The notes beneath the pieces were generated by a model. That model was not told where the DNA came from and made no database searches. It was given only the letters and a program-made list of their open reading frames with translations. A stretch of 64,000 nt of DNA from Slackia piriformis YIT 12062 (GTDB lineage Bacteria; Actinomycetota; Coriobacteriia; Coriobacteriales; Eggerthellaceae): contig NZ_JH815198.1 of assembly GCF_000296445.1 (NCBI RefSeq), positions 1,427,114 through 1,491,113 on the forward strand, in the 5' to 3' direction. Made by a program: the position numbers and the translations under genes. Shown here one piece after another: positions 16,902 to 25,754 of this stretch (position 1 is the stretch's first letter; the number at the start of each line of letters is the position of its first letter).

Positions 16902-18887
16902 CTACACCACCTTGGTTTCGGTTTCGGGGCTGAGCGTTTTGAAGATTTCCTCAAAGTTGGCAAGGGCGTCGTCGCCGACGAAAGACGCATCGCGCAGCAC
17001 GGCACGCGAAGGTTCGCGCTCGGCCATGGCGCGAATGACATCTTCGGAAACTTCGCGGTCAAAGCACGCAAGCAATGCGTCGCCATCGACGGAATAAACC
17101 GTTTTGCCGCAGATATCGAGCTTCTCAACGCTTGCGGTGTAAGGAATTTGAAACTGCGGGAATAGCTGGAACAAGATATCCTCCGCCGTACGATTGGGCT
17201 TGAGGTTATCCGCCAGGCCAGAAAGCTGGTCCTGTTGGATGGCATCGGGCGTACGTTTCACGTCTTCAAAATTGGACGAGTCAATCTTGAGCACGCGGAA
17301 GCCGATGTCGGGAACCTTCTTGGGCTCTTCGCCAGGTTTGAGTTGCGCGTTGGATCCCTCCACTTCGGCCGCAATCTTGGCGCCCGCACGACGAATTCGC
17401 TCTTTGCCGATTTCGCAGATATTCTTGTAGCCGGCTTTGGCAGCCTCGCTCCCTTCCTTTGACGCCTCAGGCAGCTGCACCATGATGAATTTACGGTTAC
17501 CACCATCCTTGACATTAAGCTGCATGACGGCATGAGCGGTTGTGGCGGAGCCAGAGAAGAAATCGAGAACGATGGCATCGTTGACCACAACACTGGCAAT
17601 TCGCTCAACGAACGCCATTTGTTTAGGGTTGTCAAATGGCGTTGAAAAACCTTTCAGCATGTTTACGTCGGGACGCTGATCATCCGACATGATCGATTTG
17701 GGCCGCTGGGTCATGTTTTCCGCCAGATATCTCTTCAGCCGAGGAAGACTGCCATCAGTATGAAAATGAATCCTCCCTTCATCTGCGAGAGCCTCCATCT
17801 TCTGCCGGCTAAAACGAAAACCACCCGGAGGGACTGGGTCGGGTCTGCCTGTGATTCTATTGACCACGGGCTCCCTATTTCCGTTGGGAACTCCACCCAA
17901 ATCCGCCTTTTGATAAAGCCCTTTTTCGTCAAAATACCAATAGTTGGTAAAATCGATAAATCGAGGATACTTCGTTAAGACTTTGAGCTCCTCTGTAATC
18001 TCATCGGCAGACAGCCCCTCCTTCTGAAGCTGCTTAACTTTCGCCATGTATTCTCGAACGTTGTTCTTCTCAACGCCCCACTTTTCTTCCCCCATTGACG
18101 CCTTTAGAAGAGCAAGATCTTTTGCAGCAACAATGCAGTATTCGTGACTGACAGAAATAAACTGACTTTGATTTTTCGAGCTATTGGTATTTCTGACTAT
18201 TGTCGCAATTAGATTTATTGATCCAAAGACATTGCAAACCAATGTATACAGACGAGTGTATTCGCAGTCATCAATCGATATGAAAATAACCCCATCCTCG
18301 CTCAATAAATCCCTCGCAAGCACGAGCCGGGGATACATCATCGAGCACCAGTCGGAGTGGAACCTGCCGTTGGATTCCTTGTTTTCGTTATACGCAGTAT
18401 CAAGAACGTTGCCCTCCTCGTCGAAGGCGCCGTTCTCGGCACGCTCCTCTTCGGCAGTGCGCGCAAAGCTGTCGTTGTACACGAAGTCATGACCCGTGTT
18501 ATACGGCGGGTCGATGTAAATCATCTTGATTTTGCCGGCATACGTTTCACGCAGAATCTTGAGTGCATCAAGATTATCGCCCTCGATGTAGAGGTTCTCG
18601 GTGGTATCCCAGTTCACGCTCTCTTCGGGCGCGGGGCGCATGGTCTTGTCGATTTGGCGAATAGCCTCGGCGCGGGCACGCTGCTTGCCAGGCCAGGTGA
18701 ACTGATAGCGCTCGCGTTTATCCTCGGCGATATCGCCCACATGGGCCTTGAGCGCCTCGACGTCGATGCTGTGGCGAACGTTGCCGTCTTCATCCAGTAC
18801 TTCGGTCACAATGTCGGGAAACAACTCCGCCAACTTGGCGGCGTTTTCTGCAGCGATATCCGCCGTAGCAAGATCGACTTTTTCCAT
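16902..18887 (-). CDS. Type III DNA methyltransferase, Mod subunit
   Basis: Mod recognises the target site and methylates adenine with S-adenosylmethionine; it also directs Res. The 661-residue product has the beta-class order: catalytic motif IV DPPYNTG (126-132) first and the AdoMet-binding motif I FFSGSATT (443-450) later, with the target-recognition domain between. That middle part (about 225-420, bases 17630-18215) is distinctly more AT-rich than the two ends, which suggests exchange of the specificity region. The C-terminal part continues for about 200 residues, probably for Res contact. The start follows the DUF4391 gene's stop by two bases. Confidence 0.95.
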   Translation of the reverse strand: MEKVDLATADIAAENAAKLAELFPDIVTEVLDEDGNVRHSIDVEALKAHVGDIAEDKRERYQFTWPGKQRARAEAIRQIDKTMRPAPEESVNWDTTENLYIEGDNLDALKILRETYAGKIKMIYIDPPYNTGHDFVYNDSFARTAEEERAENGAFDEEGNVLDTAYNENKESNGRFHSDWCSMMYPRLVLARDLLSEDGVIFISIDDCEYTRLYTLVCNVFGSINLIATIVRNTNSSKNQSQFISVSHEYCIVAAKDLALLKASMGEEKWGVEKNNVREYMAKVKQLQKEGLSADEITEELKVLTKYPRFIDFTNYWYFDEKGLYQKADLGGVPNGNREPVVNRITGRPDPVPPGGFRFSRQKMEALADEGRIHFHTDGSLPRLKRYLAENMTQRPKSIMSDDQRPDVNMLKGFSTPFDNPKQMAFVERIASVVVNDAIVLDFFSGSATTAHAVMQLNVKDGGNRKFIMVQLPEASKEGSEAAKAGYKNICEIGKERIRRAGAKIAAEVEGSNAQLKPGEEPKKVPDIGFRVLKIDSSNFEDVKRTPDAIQQDQLSGLADNLKPNRTAEDILFQLFPQFQIPYTASVEKLDICGKTVYSVDGDALLACFDREVSEDVIRAMAEREPSRAVLRDASFVGDDALANFEEIFKTLSPETETKVV

Positions 18888-18889
18888 AG

Positions 18890-19504
18890 CTATTCCCCTT
18901 TCAGAGCGCGAAGCTCGGCCAAGGCCTGCTTGTACGTTCTGAAAGCGGCGTTGCGCTTGGCAGGCTGGACCTCCTTCGCATATTTCCGCTTGAGCTTGAT
19001 AACCTCGGCCTCAAGCTCGGCAATTCGTTCTTCTTGAGCCATACGCGCATCGACGTCTTCGACTTCCACATCGTCGAACAGCACCTGTGCGCACAGGCCA
19101 TCCCACACCTCGGCAAGCGAGGCGCCTCTCAACTCAATATTCATTTGTTCTTCGGCGATCCATCGCTCGCTGGCACGCAGCCCGTCGCGCACCACGGCAA
19201 GACACGCGCGACCCTCGTGGCAGCACGCCATAAGCATCTTGCGCGGCACCGCCGATGCAATGGCGTCGAGAGCTTTGCGAGGCAGTTCGTCCGTCTTGAG
19301 CACAATGCGCAGAACCGAGATTTCCTCTATGCTTCCACTGGTAGGAATGCCGCATGTCGCCTCCTTGATAGAAGCAACCACGCGCAGCTCTTCAATACCG
19401 TGAACGAATTCGTCCTTCACTGGTGCAGCAAGCGATAACCGCTGATAGAAAGCGTTTTTCGGCAGCGTCTGATCGACCGTTACCGTACTGGGCAGACCGT
19501 ACAT
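18890..19504 (-). CDS. DUF4391-type protein of the type III R-M cassette
   Basis: A 204-residue protein whose first part (MYGLPSTVTVDQTLPKNAFY) and later segment IDRKMLMACC-like core (here RKMLMACCHEGRACLAVV) match, from memory, the DUF4391 family that sits between SNF2-like helicase and mod genes in many bacteria. The C-terminal third is a charged coiled coil (about residues 155-200). The function is unknown; a bridge between the helicase and the methylase is possible but unproven. The start codon directly follows the helicase stop codon with no spacer. Confidence 0.75.
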   Translation of the reverse strand: MYGLPSTVTVDQTLPKNAFYQRLSLAAPVKDEFVHGIEELRVVASIKEATCGIPTSGSIEEISVLRIVLKTDELPRKALDAIASAVPRKMLMACCHEGRACLAVVRDGLRASERWIAEEQMNIELRGASLAEVWDGLCAQVLFDDVEVEDVDARMAQEERIAELEAEVIKLKRKYAKEVQPAKRNAAFRTYKQALAELRALKGE

Positions 19505-22500
19505 CTACCTCACCACCAAAAAGCACACGAGCTCGAAATCGTCGAGCCCCGCCACGTCGTTTTCCAAGAAACTCGTAGTGCCCGCACTGAAGAAGCTATC
19601 GACATCGGCTTCACGCTTTTCGCTCACCATAGACAGCACGGCCGCTTCGAGCAGCTTCGATGCATGGCTCATGTCGCGTCCGTCTTTGGTAGCGCGGTTG
19701 TATGCACGACAGAGTTTGGCATCGGGCTCGAACTTGCCGCGGCATAAACGACGCATGGCATCGAGGGTTTCCTTGGGGTCGAGATAGCCGTGCAGCGTCT
19801 CGCCATCATCTTTCACATACACCAGATAAAACGGATGCACAGGATTGCGCATCGCGGCGTCGAGTTCTTGATTGACGTTGCGCAGCACGAAGACGATGCC
19901 CGGCTCGTCGCCCGCCACCACGGCATTGATGCCTGCAGGCACGCGTTCAATGCTCGGATTCGCCTCGTAATACGCCACGAGGTCCATACGGAAATCGTTC
20001 AAGCCCAAATCAGTGATGGAAACGCCGCCCGCAACGTCCTCGAGGTCCACCACCTCGCTTTGCATCTGCTCGAGCTGCGCACGACGGTATTCAAGATCGC
20101 CCTTTTCGCCCTCGTTGATATAGTCGTCATCGCCCGTGGAAGCCATAACCGTGGCATGCATGCGGTTTTCGACGCGTTCCTTCAAATTGATGTACCTATC
20201 CAACGCGACATTGGGCCAGTAGTTCACCAGCTGAATAACATCGTTTTTCGACCCGATGCGGTCCACGCGCCCGAAGCGCTGAACCACGCGCACCGGGTTC
20301 CAGTGGATATCGTAATTCACCAAGAAATCGCCGTCTTGCAGGTTCTGGCCTTCGGAAATGCAATCCGTAGCAATAAGCAGGTCGATATCTTTGCCCGCCA
20401 GGCGCGCATACGCTTTATCGCGCTCCTTCGACACGGGGCTGAAACACGTTAACACTTCGGACAAATCGCCGCGCACGCCCGCAACCGTGGTTTTGCAGCC
20501 GCTTGTTCCCGTAACCTCGGCCATGCCCAGCCCGAGCTCGGCCGCCAAGGGTTTCAGCTGTTCGTACAGGTAATCGGCCGTGTCGGCAAACGCCGTGAAC
20601 ACGATGATTTTCTTATTTCCCTCATTAAGCGGATGGACAACCTTGTCGGAAATGACGCGCTTGAGGTCGACCAGTTTGGCATCACGGCCTGCATCGATAT
20701 CCTCGATCAAGCCCAGCAGCTCGGTTACGATCGCCACGTCGGATGCAATGTCGCGCTCCCACGACACCCAGTCCATATCGCGCAGGTCATACGGCGCCTT
20801 TTTGCTGCCTACCATGAACTCGATTGCATCGGCGTCGTCGAAGTCGAAATCGTAATCCGAACTTTGCAACTCTGGCACGCTTCGGCCCTTCGCAGCATTC
20901 GCCTTAAACGCGGCAATGGCATCGAGAGTACTATTCATGCCCGCCAGAACGCGCTCGAGCGTCAAGCGAAACGACGCGACGGAACTTTCGAGGCGCTTGA
21001 GCAAATTGGCGGCCATCAGACGCTGCACGCCGCGTTCGCGCCCCTCGACCGAAAGGTTGCCGCCTTGCTGGACATATTTATGGCGCTTGCTCGGCTGCAC
21101 ATATTTGATCGGAACGTAAATGGAAAGCTCCAACGCATACAGACGGTCGGCAATGCGGTCATACGTCGCCGCCCCCTCCTGCACGGAGAGGTCGGGGCGA
21201 CGTGAAACGGGCCTGTTGCGGCGCGGGAACGGCCCTATCGCGCTCGCATCGTAGTAACGCTGGATATGGCTGCGCGAACGCGCCACTGTCACCTGGTCGA
21301 GCACGCGGAAGAAATCCATGTCGAGACTGGCGGTAAGCGCCTCGGTTGTTCGCTTGTCGGCATCGAGCTCCTGCCATTCGTTGAACGCTTTCTGCGCATG
21401 ACGAAAGACGTTTTCGATATTGGTATCAAGCCCAAGGCGTTCGGACCACGCGCTCGAGTCGCCCTGGTACGCCAGCGCCAACTGATTGCGCAGGTCGCGA
21501 AAACGATTGTTCACCGGCGTGGCGGAAAGCATGAGCACCTTGGTGGGTACGCCGTCGCGCACCACTCTGTTGAGCAGGCGCTGATAGCGGTTCTCTTTGA
21601 TTTCCTCGCCGTCTTTGGGCGCTTTGGCGGAATCGTCGCCATTGCGGAAATTATGGCTCTCATCGATGACAACCAGGTCGTATGCGCCCCAGTTGATGGT
21701 TTCAAGGTCGAGGCCTGTTGCCGATGTGCCACGTTCGCGCGAAAGGTCGGTATGGTAAAGCACGTCGTAGCGCAGGCGGTCTTCGGCTATGGGGTTGTTA
21801 CGTTGATTGTTGCGATACATCAGCCAGTTGTCGCCGAGCTTCTTGGGACACAACACCAAGACGTTGCGGTTTAGGCTTTCGTAGTATTTCACCACGGCCA
21901 ACGCCGTGAAGGTTTTGCCCAGACCAACCGAATCGGCCAGAATGCAGCCGTTGTAGGTTTGCAACTTGTTGACAATGGCAAGCACGGCATCGCGCTGGAA
22001 ATCGTAGAGCAAATTCCAAATCTTGCTCTCGCGAAAGCCGACGCCTTCCTTAGGGAGCTCATCCGCTGTGATGTCGTCCAAGAACTCGTGGAAGATGCGG
22101 TAAAGCGCCGCATAATACACGAGCTCGGGTGGGTTTTTGCGATACATCTGCGCGATGTTGTCCACCACGGCATCGGTGACATCGTCGAGGTCCTCGGAGT
22201 TCCATGCCTGCTCGAACGTCTTCAGCAGCTGGCAAGACGGCGAGGTTTCCTGGCGCACGATGGCGCTGTACGAATCGGCGGAGCGCTCCACTCCAAGATC
22301 GACGGTCGTGAACCCATTGATGGGAAGGTACGACACCGTATCGGCCACGCCGCAAGAATCCGTCACTTCCGCAGTAAGCGCAGGCGGCAACGATGCAACA
22401 TTGCGAAACGACCTGAAGCGAGCCTTCCTTCTTATCCAGTTAGCACATTCGGTTGCCACGGCCTTCTGCGTAAGTTCATTGCGCAGACGAATTTCCAGGT

Positions 22501-22762
22501 CAGTGCCGCCAACGCTACGTTCGCGATTGAGCCGTGGAATATAGAATTCGCGCTGTTCTTTGGCGTGGCGTTCTTTAAGAAACGCAGGCGAAGTGAAAAT
22601 AAACCTGAACTCGTCGATGCTTTCCAGCTGCTCACGAAGTTCGCGATATGCGTACATGGAAAACACCGACGAAGCGATGGAAACACTGCCGCCTTCTTTC
22701 AAGACGGCAACAAGGTCATCTTTAAGGATATGCGTGCGATTATCGAAGAATCCGGACTGCAT
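19505..22762 (-). CDS. SNF2-type helicase with N-terminal PLD-like domain
   Basis: A 1085-residue protein. Residues about 1-190 resemble the phospholipase D-like nuclease module seen in this helicase class, including NGFTTVDLG at 149-157, but no HxK catalytic pair is visible. A superfamily 2 motor follows: Walker A DSVGLGKT (277-284), motif II DESHNFRN (367-374), SATPVNNR, and the C-terminal motif VI QRFGRVDRIGS. It probably moves along duplex DNA. It is the first large gene of the cassette, three bases after a 60-residue ORF and directly abutting the DUF4391 gene. Relatives occur beside type III Mod/Res genes, suggesting a role in making or supplementing restriction. Confidence 0.88.
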   Translation of the reverse strand: MQSGFFDNRTHILKDDLVAVLKEGGSVSIASSVFSMYAYRELREQLESIDEFRFIFTSPAFLKERHAKEQREFYIPRLNRERSVGGTDLEIRLRNELTQKAVATECANWIRRKARFRSFRNVASLPPALTAEVTDSCGVADTVSYLPINGFTTVDLGVERSADSYSAIVRQETSPSCQLLKTFEQAWNSEDLDDVTDAVVDNIAQMYRKNPPELVYYAALYRIFHEFLDDITADELPKEGVGFRESKIWNLLYDFQRDAVLAIVNKLQTYNGCILADSVGLGKTFTALAVVKYYESLNRNVLVLCPKKLGDNWLMYRNNQRNNPIAEDRLRYDVLYHTDLSRERGTSATGLDLETINWGAYDLVVIDESHNFRNGDDSAKAPKDGEEIKENRYQRLLNRVVRDGVPTKVLMLSATPVNNRFRDLRNQLALAYQGDSSAWSERLGLDTNIENVFRHAQKAFNEWQELDADKRTTEALTASLDMDFFRVLDQVTVARSRSHIQRYYDASAIGPFPRRNRPVSRRPDLSVQEGAATYDRIADRLYALELSIYVPIKYVQPSKRHKYVQQGGNLSVEGRERGVQRLMAANLLKRLESSVASFRLTLERVLAGMNSTLDAIAAFKANAAKGRSVPELQSSDYDFDFDDADAIEFMVGSKKAPYDLRDMDWVSWERDIASDVAIVTELLGLIEDIDAGRDAKLVDLKRVISDKVVHPLNEGNKKIIVFTAFADTADYLYEQLKPLAAELGLGMAEVTGTSGCKTTVAGVRGDLSEVLTCFSPVSKERDKAYARLAGKDIDLLIATDCISEGQNLQDGDFLVNYDIHWNPVRVVQRFGRVDRIGSKNDVIQLVNYWPNVALDRYINLKERVENRMHATVMASTGDDDYINEGEKGDLEYRRAQLEQMQSEVVDLEDVAGGVSITDLGLNDFRMDLVAYYEANPSIERVPAGINAVVAGDEPGIVFVLRNVNQELDAAMRNPVHPFYLVYVKDDGETLHGYLDPKETLDAMRRLCRGKFEPDAKLCRAYNRATKDGRDMSHASKLLEAAVLSMVSEKREADVDSFFSAGTTSFLENDVAGLDDFELVCFLVVR

Positions 22763-22765
22763 GAG

Positions 22766-22948
22766 CTATACACCAGCCCGAATCGCAGACGTGCGCAGGT
22801 TCTCAACGACATTTTCTTGCAAGCATCGGCGAGCATGCACGAAAAGCTCGTGTGCGCATTCGTCAATCGCTACATCGCATATGTCATGCTTCTGGGAGAA
22901 GCGCCCCGCGTTGAACCCCCCCCCGGAATATACTCCGAGGTCCAGCAT
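22766..22948 (-). CDS. Small 60-residue leader ORF of the restriction cassette
   Basis: The ATG is preceded by AAGGAG at seven bases (AAGGAGTTATAAATG), one of the best ribosome sites in the region, and the stop lies three bases before the helicase ATG. The peptide starts MLDLGVYSGGGFN and contains DICDVAIDECAHELF, predicted helical and acidic; I do not recognise it. It may be a real small protein (regulator, inhibitor or anti-restriction safety factor) or a leader whose translation opens the helicase start. The helicase seems complete without it, so it is not an obvious broken N-terminus. Confidence 0.6.
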   Translation of the reverse strand: MLDLGVYSGGGFNAGRFSQKHDICDVAIDECAHELFVHARRCLQENVVENLRTSAIRAGV

Positions 22949-22968
22949 TTATAACTCCTTGGTAATCG

Positions 22969-23013
22969 CCCCGATAGCCGCGCGAATTATCGCATGTGGC
23001 CATCGGGGGTCAT
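22969..23013 (-). promoter_or_regulatory. Inverted repeat enclosing a putative cassette promoter
   Basis: Arms CCCCGATAGCC (22969-22979) and GGCCATCGGGG (22998-23008) pair over 11 positions with one G-T. The 18-base centre contains GATAAT on the minus strand (22991-22986), with ATGACC 16 bases upstream (23013-23008) as a possible -35. The site could be an operator for the cassette, a terminator for ychF, or both. Confidence 0.5.
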
Positions 23014-23038
23014 GCATGAATCGAGAGCCGATCCAGTT

Positions 23039-24103
23039 TTACACGTTGAACTTGAAGTGCATGACATCACCGTCTTGCACCACGTATTCCTTGCCTTCCT
23101 GGCGCAGCTTGCCCGCTTCGCGGCAGCCCTTTTCGCCATTGAGGGCAACATAGTCTTCGAAGCTTGCGGTTTCGGCTTTGATGAAACCGCGCTCAAAATC
23201 GGAATGGATGACGCCTGCAGCCTGCGGCGCCTTCGCGCCAATGGGAATGGTCCAGGCGCGCGTCTCGGTTTCGCCGCTAGTGAAATAGCTCTGAAGACCC
23301 AGCAGCTTGTATGCTTCGCGAATCAAGCGTGCAAGGCCGCTTTCGGAAAGGCCCAGCTCCTCCATGAACATCTTGGCGTCTTCGGCGTCAAGCTCGGCCA
23401 GGTCAGCCTCAGTCTTTGCGCAGATGGGCACGGGAATCTGGCCGTCAATCTCAGGCAGTTCAGCATCGAGCTGGTCTTCGTCCACATTGGCAATATAGAG
23501 CATGGGCTTGCAGGTGAGCAGGCACAGGTCCTTGACCGCCGCGAGCTCTTCGTCGGAAAGACCCAGCGTCAACACGCGATGGCCTTCGTTGAGTCCCTCG
23601 AGCACCTTCTTGGCGGTTTCGAACTTGAACACGGCGGTTTTGTCGCGCTTGGATTCTTTCTCCAAACGAGGCAAAGCCTTCTCAACCGTGGCAATATCAG
23701 CCAGCACAAGCTCGGTCTTGATAGTTTCCACGTCAGACTGAGGATCAACCTTCTTAGACACGTGCTCAACGTTGGGGTCGCTGAAGAAACGTACAACTTC
23801 GCAGATAGCATCGGTCTCGCGAATATTGGCGAGGAACTTATTGCCCAGGCCCTCGCCTTGGCTAGCGCCTGCAACCAGACCTGCGATATCGACGAATTCC
23901 ACCGTGGCCGGCACAATCTTGGCCGGATTGTCGATCTTCGCCAGCGCGTCCAGACGATCGTCGGGCACTGGAACCAGACCCACATTAGGCTCAATCGTGG
24001 CAAAGGGATAATTGGCGGCAAAACCGCTCTTTTTCGTAAGCGCGGTAAACAGCGAAGACTTGCCGACGTTAGGCAGGCCCACAATACCGATGGAAAGCGA
24101 CAT
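23039..24103 (-). CDS. ychF: Redox-regulated ATPase/GTPase YchF
   Basis: YchF (OLA1 family) is a ribosome-associated ATPase of the Obg-related P-loop group. The chosen start MSLSIGIVG has AAGGAG eight bases upstream and gives 354 residues, close to the usual 363; upstream in-frame residues do not resemble the family. Visible motifs are the P-loop [19 protein letters not shown] as switch region, DIAGLV (G3) and the C-terminal TGS domain with [10 protein letters not shown] and [10 protein letters not shown] at the end. It is transcribed alone, downstream of the NSS transporter. Confidence 0.97.
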   Translation of the reverse strand: MSLSIGIVGLPNVGKSSLFTALTKKSGFAANYPFATIEPNVGLVPVPDDRLDALAKIDNPAKIVPATVEFVDIAGLVAGASQGEGLGNKFLANIRETDAICEVVRFFSDPNVEHVSKKVDPQSDVETIKTELVLADIATVEKALPRLEKESKRDKTAVFKFETAKKVLEGLNEGHRVLTLGLSDEELAAVKDLCLLTCKPMLYIANVDEDQLDAELPEIDGQIPVPICAKTEADLAELDAEDAKMFMEELGLSESGLARLIREAYKLLGLQSYFTSGETETRAWTIPIGAKAPQAAGVIHSDFERGFIKAETASFEDYVALNGEKGCREAGKLRQEGKEYVVQDGDVMHFKFNV

Positions 24104-24175
24104 CTGATGTACTCCTTGAAGCAGCATAAGCGACGAATAAACGTAACGCCCATCATACCAAACGATGCAACAGCA

Positions 24176-24212
24176 AACAAAAAGCCCGCACCCCAAAACA
24201 GGATGCGGGCAT
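24176..24212 (-). terminator. Intrinsic terminator after the NSS transporter gene
   Basis: On the minus strand GCCCGCATCC and GGGTGCGGGC form the stem, followed by TTTTTGTT. It lies 160 bases beyond the transporter stop and upstream of ychF. The intervening bases (24211-24371) hold no gene. Confidence 0.85.
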
Positions 24213-24371
24213 AAGCAAAGCCCAAGCGAGCAGAGTCGCAGTCGGAATCGCTCGCCCAAAGGACCAGGCGAACAGAAACCCGCCGTGCGCAGTTCCACAC
24301 GAGCCGAACAACACTGGATGCGCCGTTCGTACGAGGCAGAGCTGCGTGAGCACGGCATACCCCTGCAAGCG

Positions 24372-25754
24372 CTACATGGAGAACAATCCCAGCGTCTGTG
24401 CAACGTAGGCAACAAGAATCACAACCAGGACCACCGGCGCGATGTATTTCACCATGACGGTCCACACACCCGCCAGCTTGAACTTGGCGGATTCGCGAAC
24501 TTCATCGATAACCACCTTGGGCCCGATAATCCAGCCTACGAAGATGCACGTCAGAAGCGCCGCGATAGGCATCATCACCGAGTTGGAAATGAAGTCGAGG
24601 AAGTCGAGAATCGAAGAGCCTTCGCCCATAGGCTGAATGAACGAAAGCGAGCTGTAGCCCATGTTCACAATGATGCCCATGACTGTGATGAACGCGATCA
24701 CGATCACCAAGGCACGACGACGCGTGCACTTCGTTCCGTCGGCAATGATGGACGTGCAGGTTTCAACCAAAGAGATCGAGCTGGTCAGAGCTGCAAAAAG
24801 CACCAGAACGAAGAAGACGAAGCCCAGCACGGTTGCCATGCCGCCCATGTTCTCAAACACCTGAGGCAGAATGATGAACATCAGCGACGGGCCGGAATTC
24901 TCAGCAACGGCCTCGCCCGAACCCAGGGCGGCAAAGGTTGCAGGGATAATCATGAGACCCGCAAGCAGGGAAACGCCAAACGTGGTACCCGCTATCTGCG
25001 TGACGCTGGAAGTGAGCTTGGTGGACTTCTTCAGATACGAACCGTACGTCACCATGATGCCCATGGCCAGCGACAGTGTGAAGAACGTCTGGCCGAGCGC
25101 CGCGATGATCAGCTCGGGAGAAAGAGCGCTCAAATCCGGCAGCAGGTAGAACGCCAGACCGTCCATGGCGCCGGGCAGCGTGAGCGCGTAGATGGCAACC
25201 GCAGCGGCCATGACGATAAGCAGCGGCATCATGACGAGGTTCGCCTTCTCAATACCCTTGTTCACGCCCAAGGCGACAACCAAATAAGTCAGCGCCATGA
25301 AGACCAGCATGAACGCCATGCTCTCCGAGCCGCTGGAGATAAACGCGCTGAAGAAATCTCCGCCATCGGCCAAAGCCGCAGGGCCTTCGACCGCATAGCC
25401 CACCATGTACTTGGTGACCCAACCGCCAATGACGCAGTAATACGGCACGATGATAAACGGAACCGCCGACATCAACACGCCAATGAAGGAGTACTTCTTA
25501 CCGAAAGCCTTAAAGGCGCCGATGGAGCTCTGACCGGTCTTGCGGCCAAGGGCCGTCTCAAGCAGCAGCAGCGCCAAGCCGATCGTGAACACGAAGACGA
25601 GGTACACGAACAAAAAGGTACCGCCGCCATATTTTGCCGCCAAGTACGGGAAGCGCCACATGCTGCCCAAGCCCACCGCCGAAGCGGCTGCAGCCAGGAC
25701 GAATGCGAGCTTGCCAGACCACGACGCACGAGCCGGAGTAGTGGAATCCGCCAT
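24372..25754 (-). CDS. NSS-family sodium-dependent amino-acid transporter
   Basis: A 460-residue inner-membrane protein of the neurotransmitter:sodium symporter family, which imports amino acids or related amines with Na+. The N-terminus carries the conserved SAVGLGSMWRFPYL, whose unwound TM1 region binds Na+ and substrate, followed by GGGTFLFVYL. About 11 transmembrane segments can be counted, as in bacterial Tyr/Trp-type members. The start is preceded by GAAAGGAAAGG. The 5' leader of about 130 bases contains strong secondary structure, a possible attenuator. Substrate specificity cannot be read from the sequence. Confidence 0.92.
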   Translation of the reverse strand: MADSTTPARASWSGKLAFVLAAAASAVGLGSMWRFPYLAAKYGGGTFLFVYLVFVFTIGLALLLLETALGRKTGQSSIGAFKAFGKKYSFIGVLMSAVPFIIVPYYCVIGGWVTKYMVGYAVEGPAALADGGDFFSAFISSGSESMAFMLVFMALTYLVVALGVNKGIEKANLVMMPLLIVMAAAVAIYALTLPGAMDGLAFYLLPDLSALSPELIIAALGQTFFTLSLAMGIMVTYGSYLKKSTKLTSSVTQIAGTTFGVSLLAGLMIIPATFAALGSGEAVAENSGPSLMFIILPQVFENMGGMATVLGFVFFVLVLFAALTSSISLVETCTSIIADGTKCTRRRALVIVIAFITVMGIIVNMGYSSLSFIQPMGEGSSILDFLDFISNSVMMPIAALLTCIFVGWIIGPKVVIDEVRESAKFKLAGVWTVMVKYIAPVVLVVILVAYVAQTLGLFSM

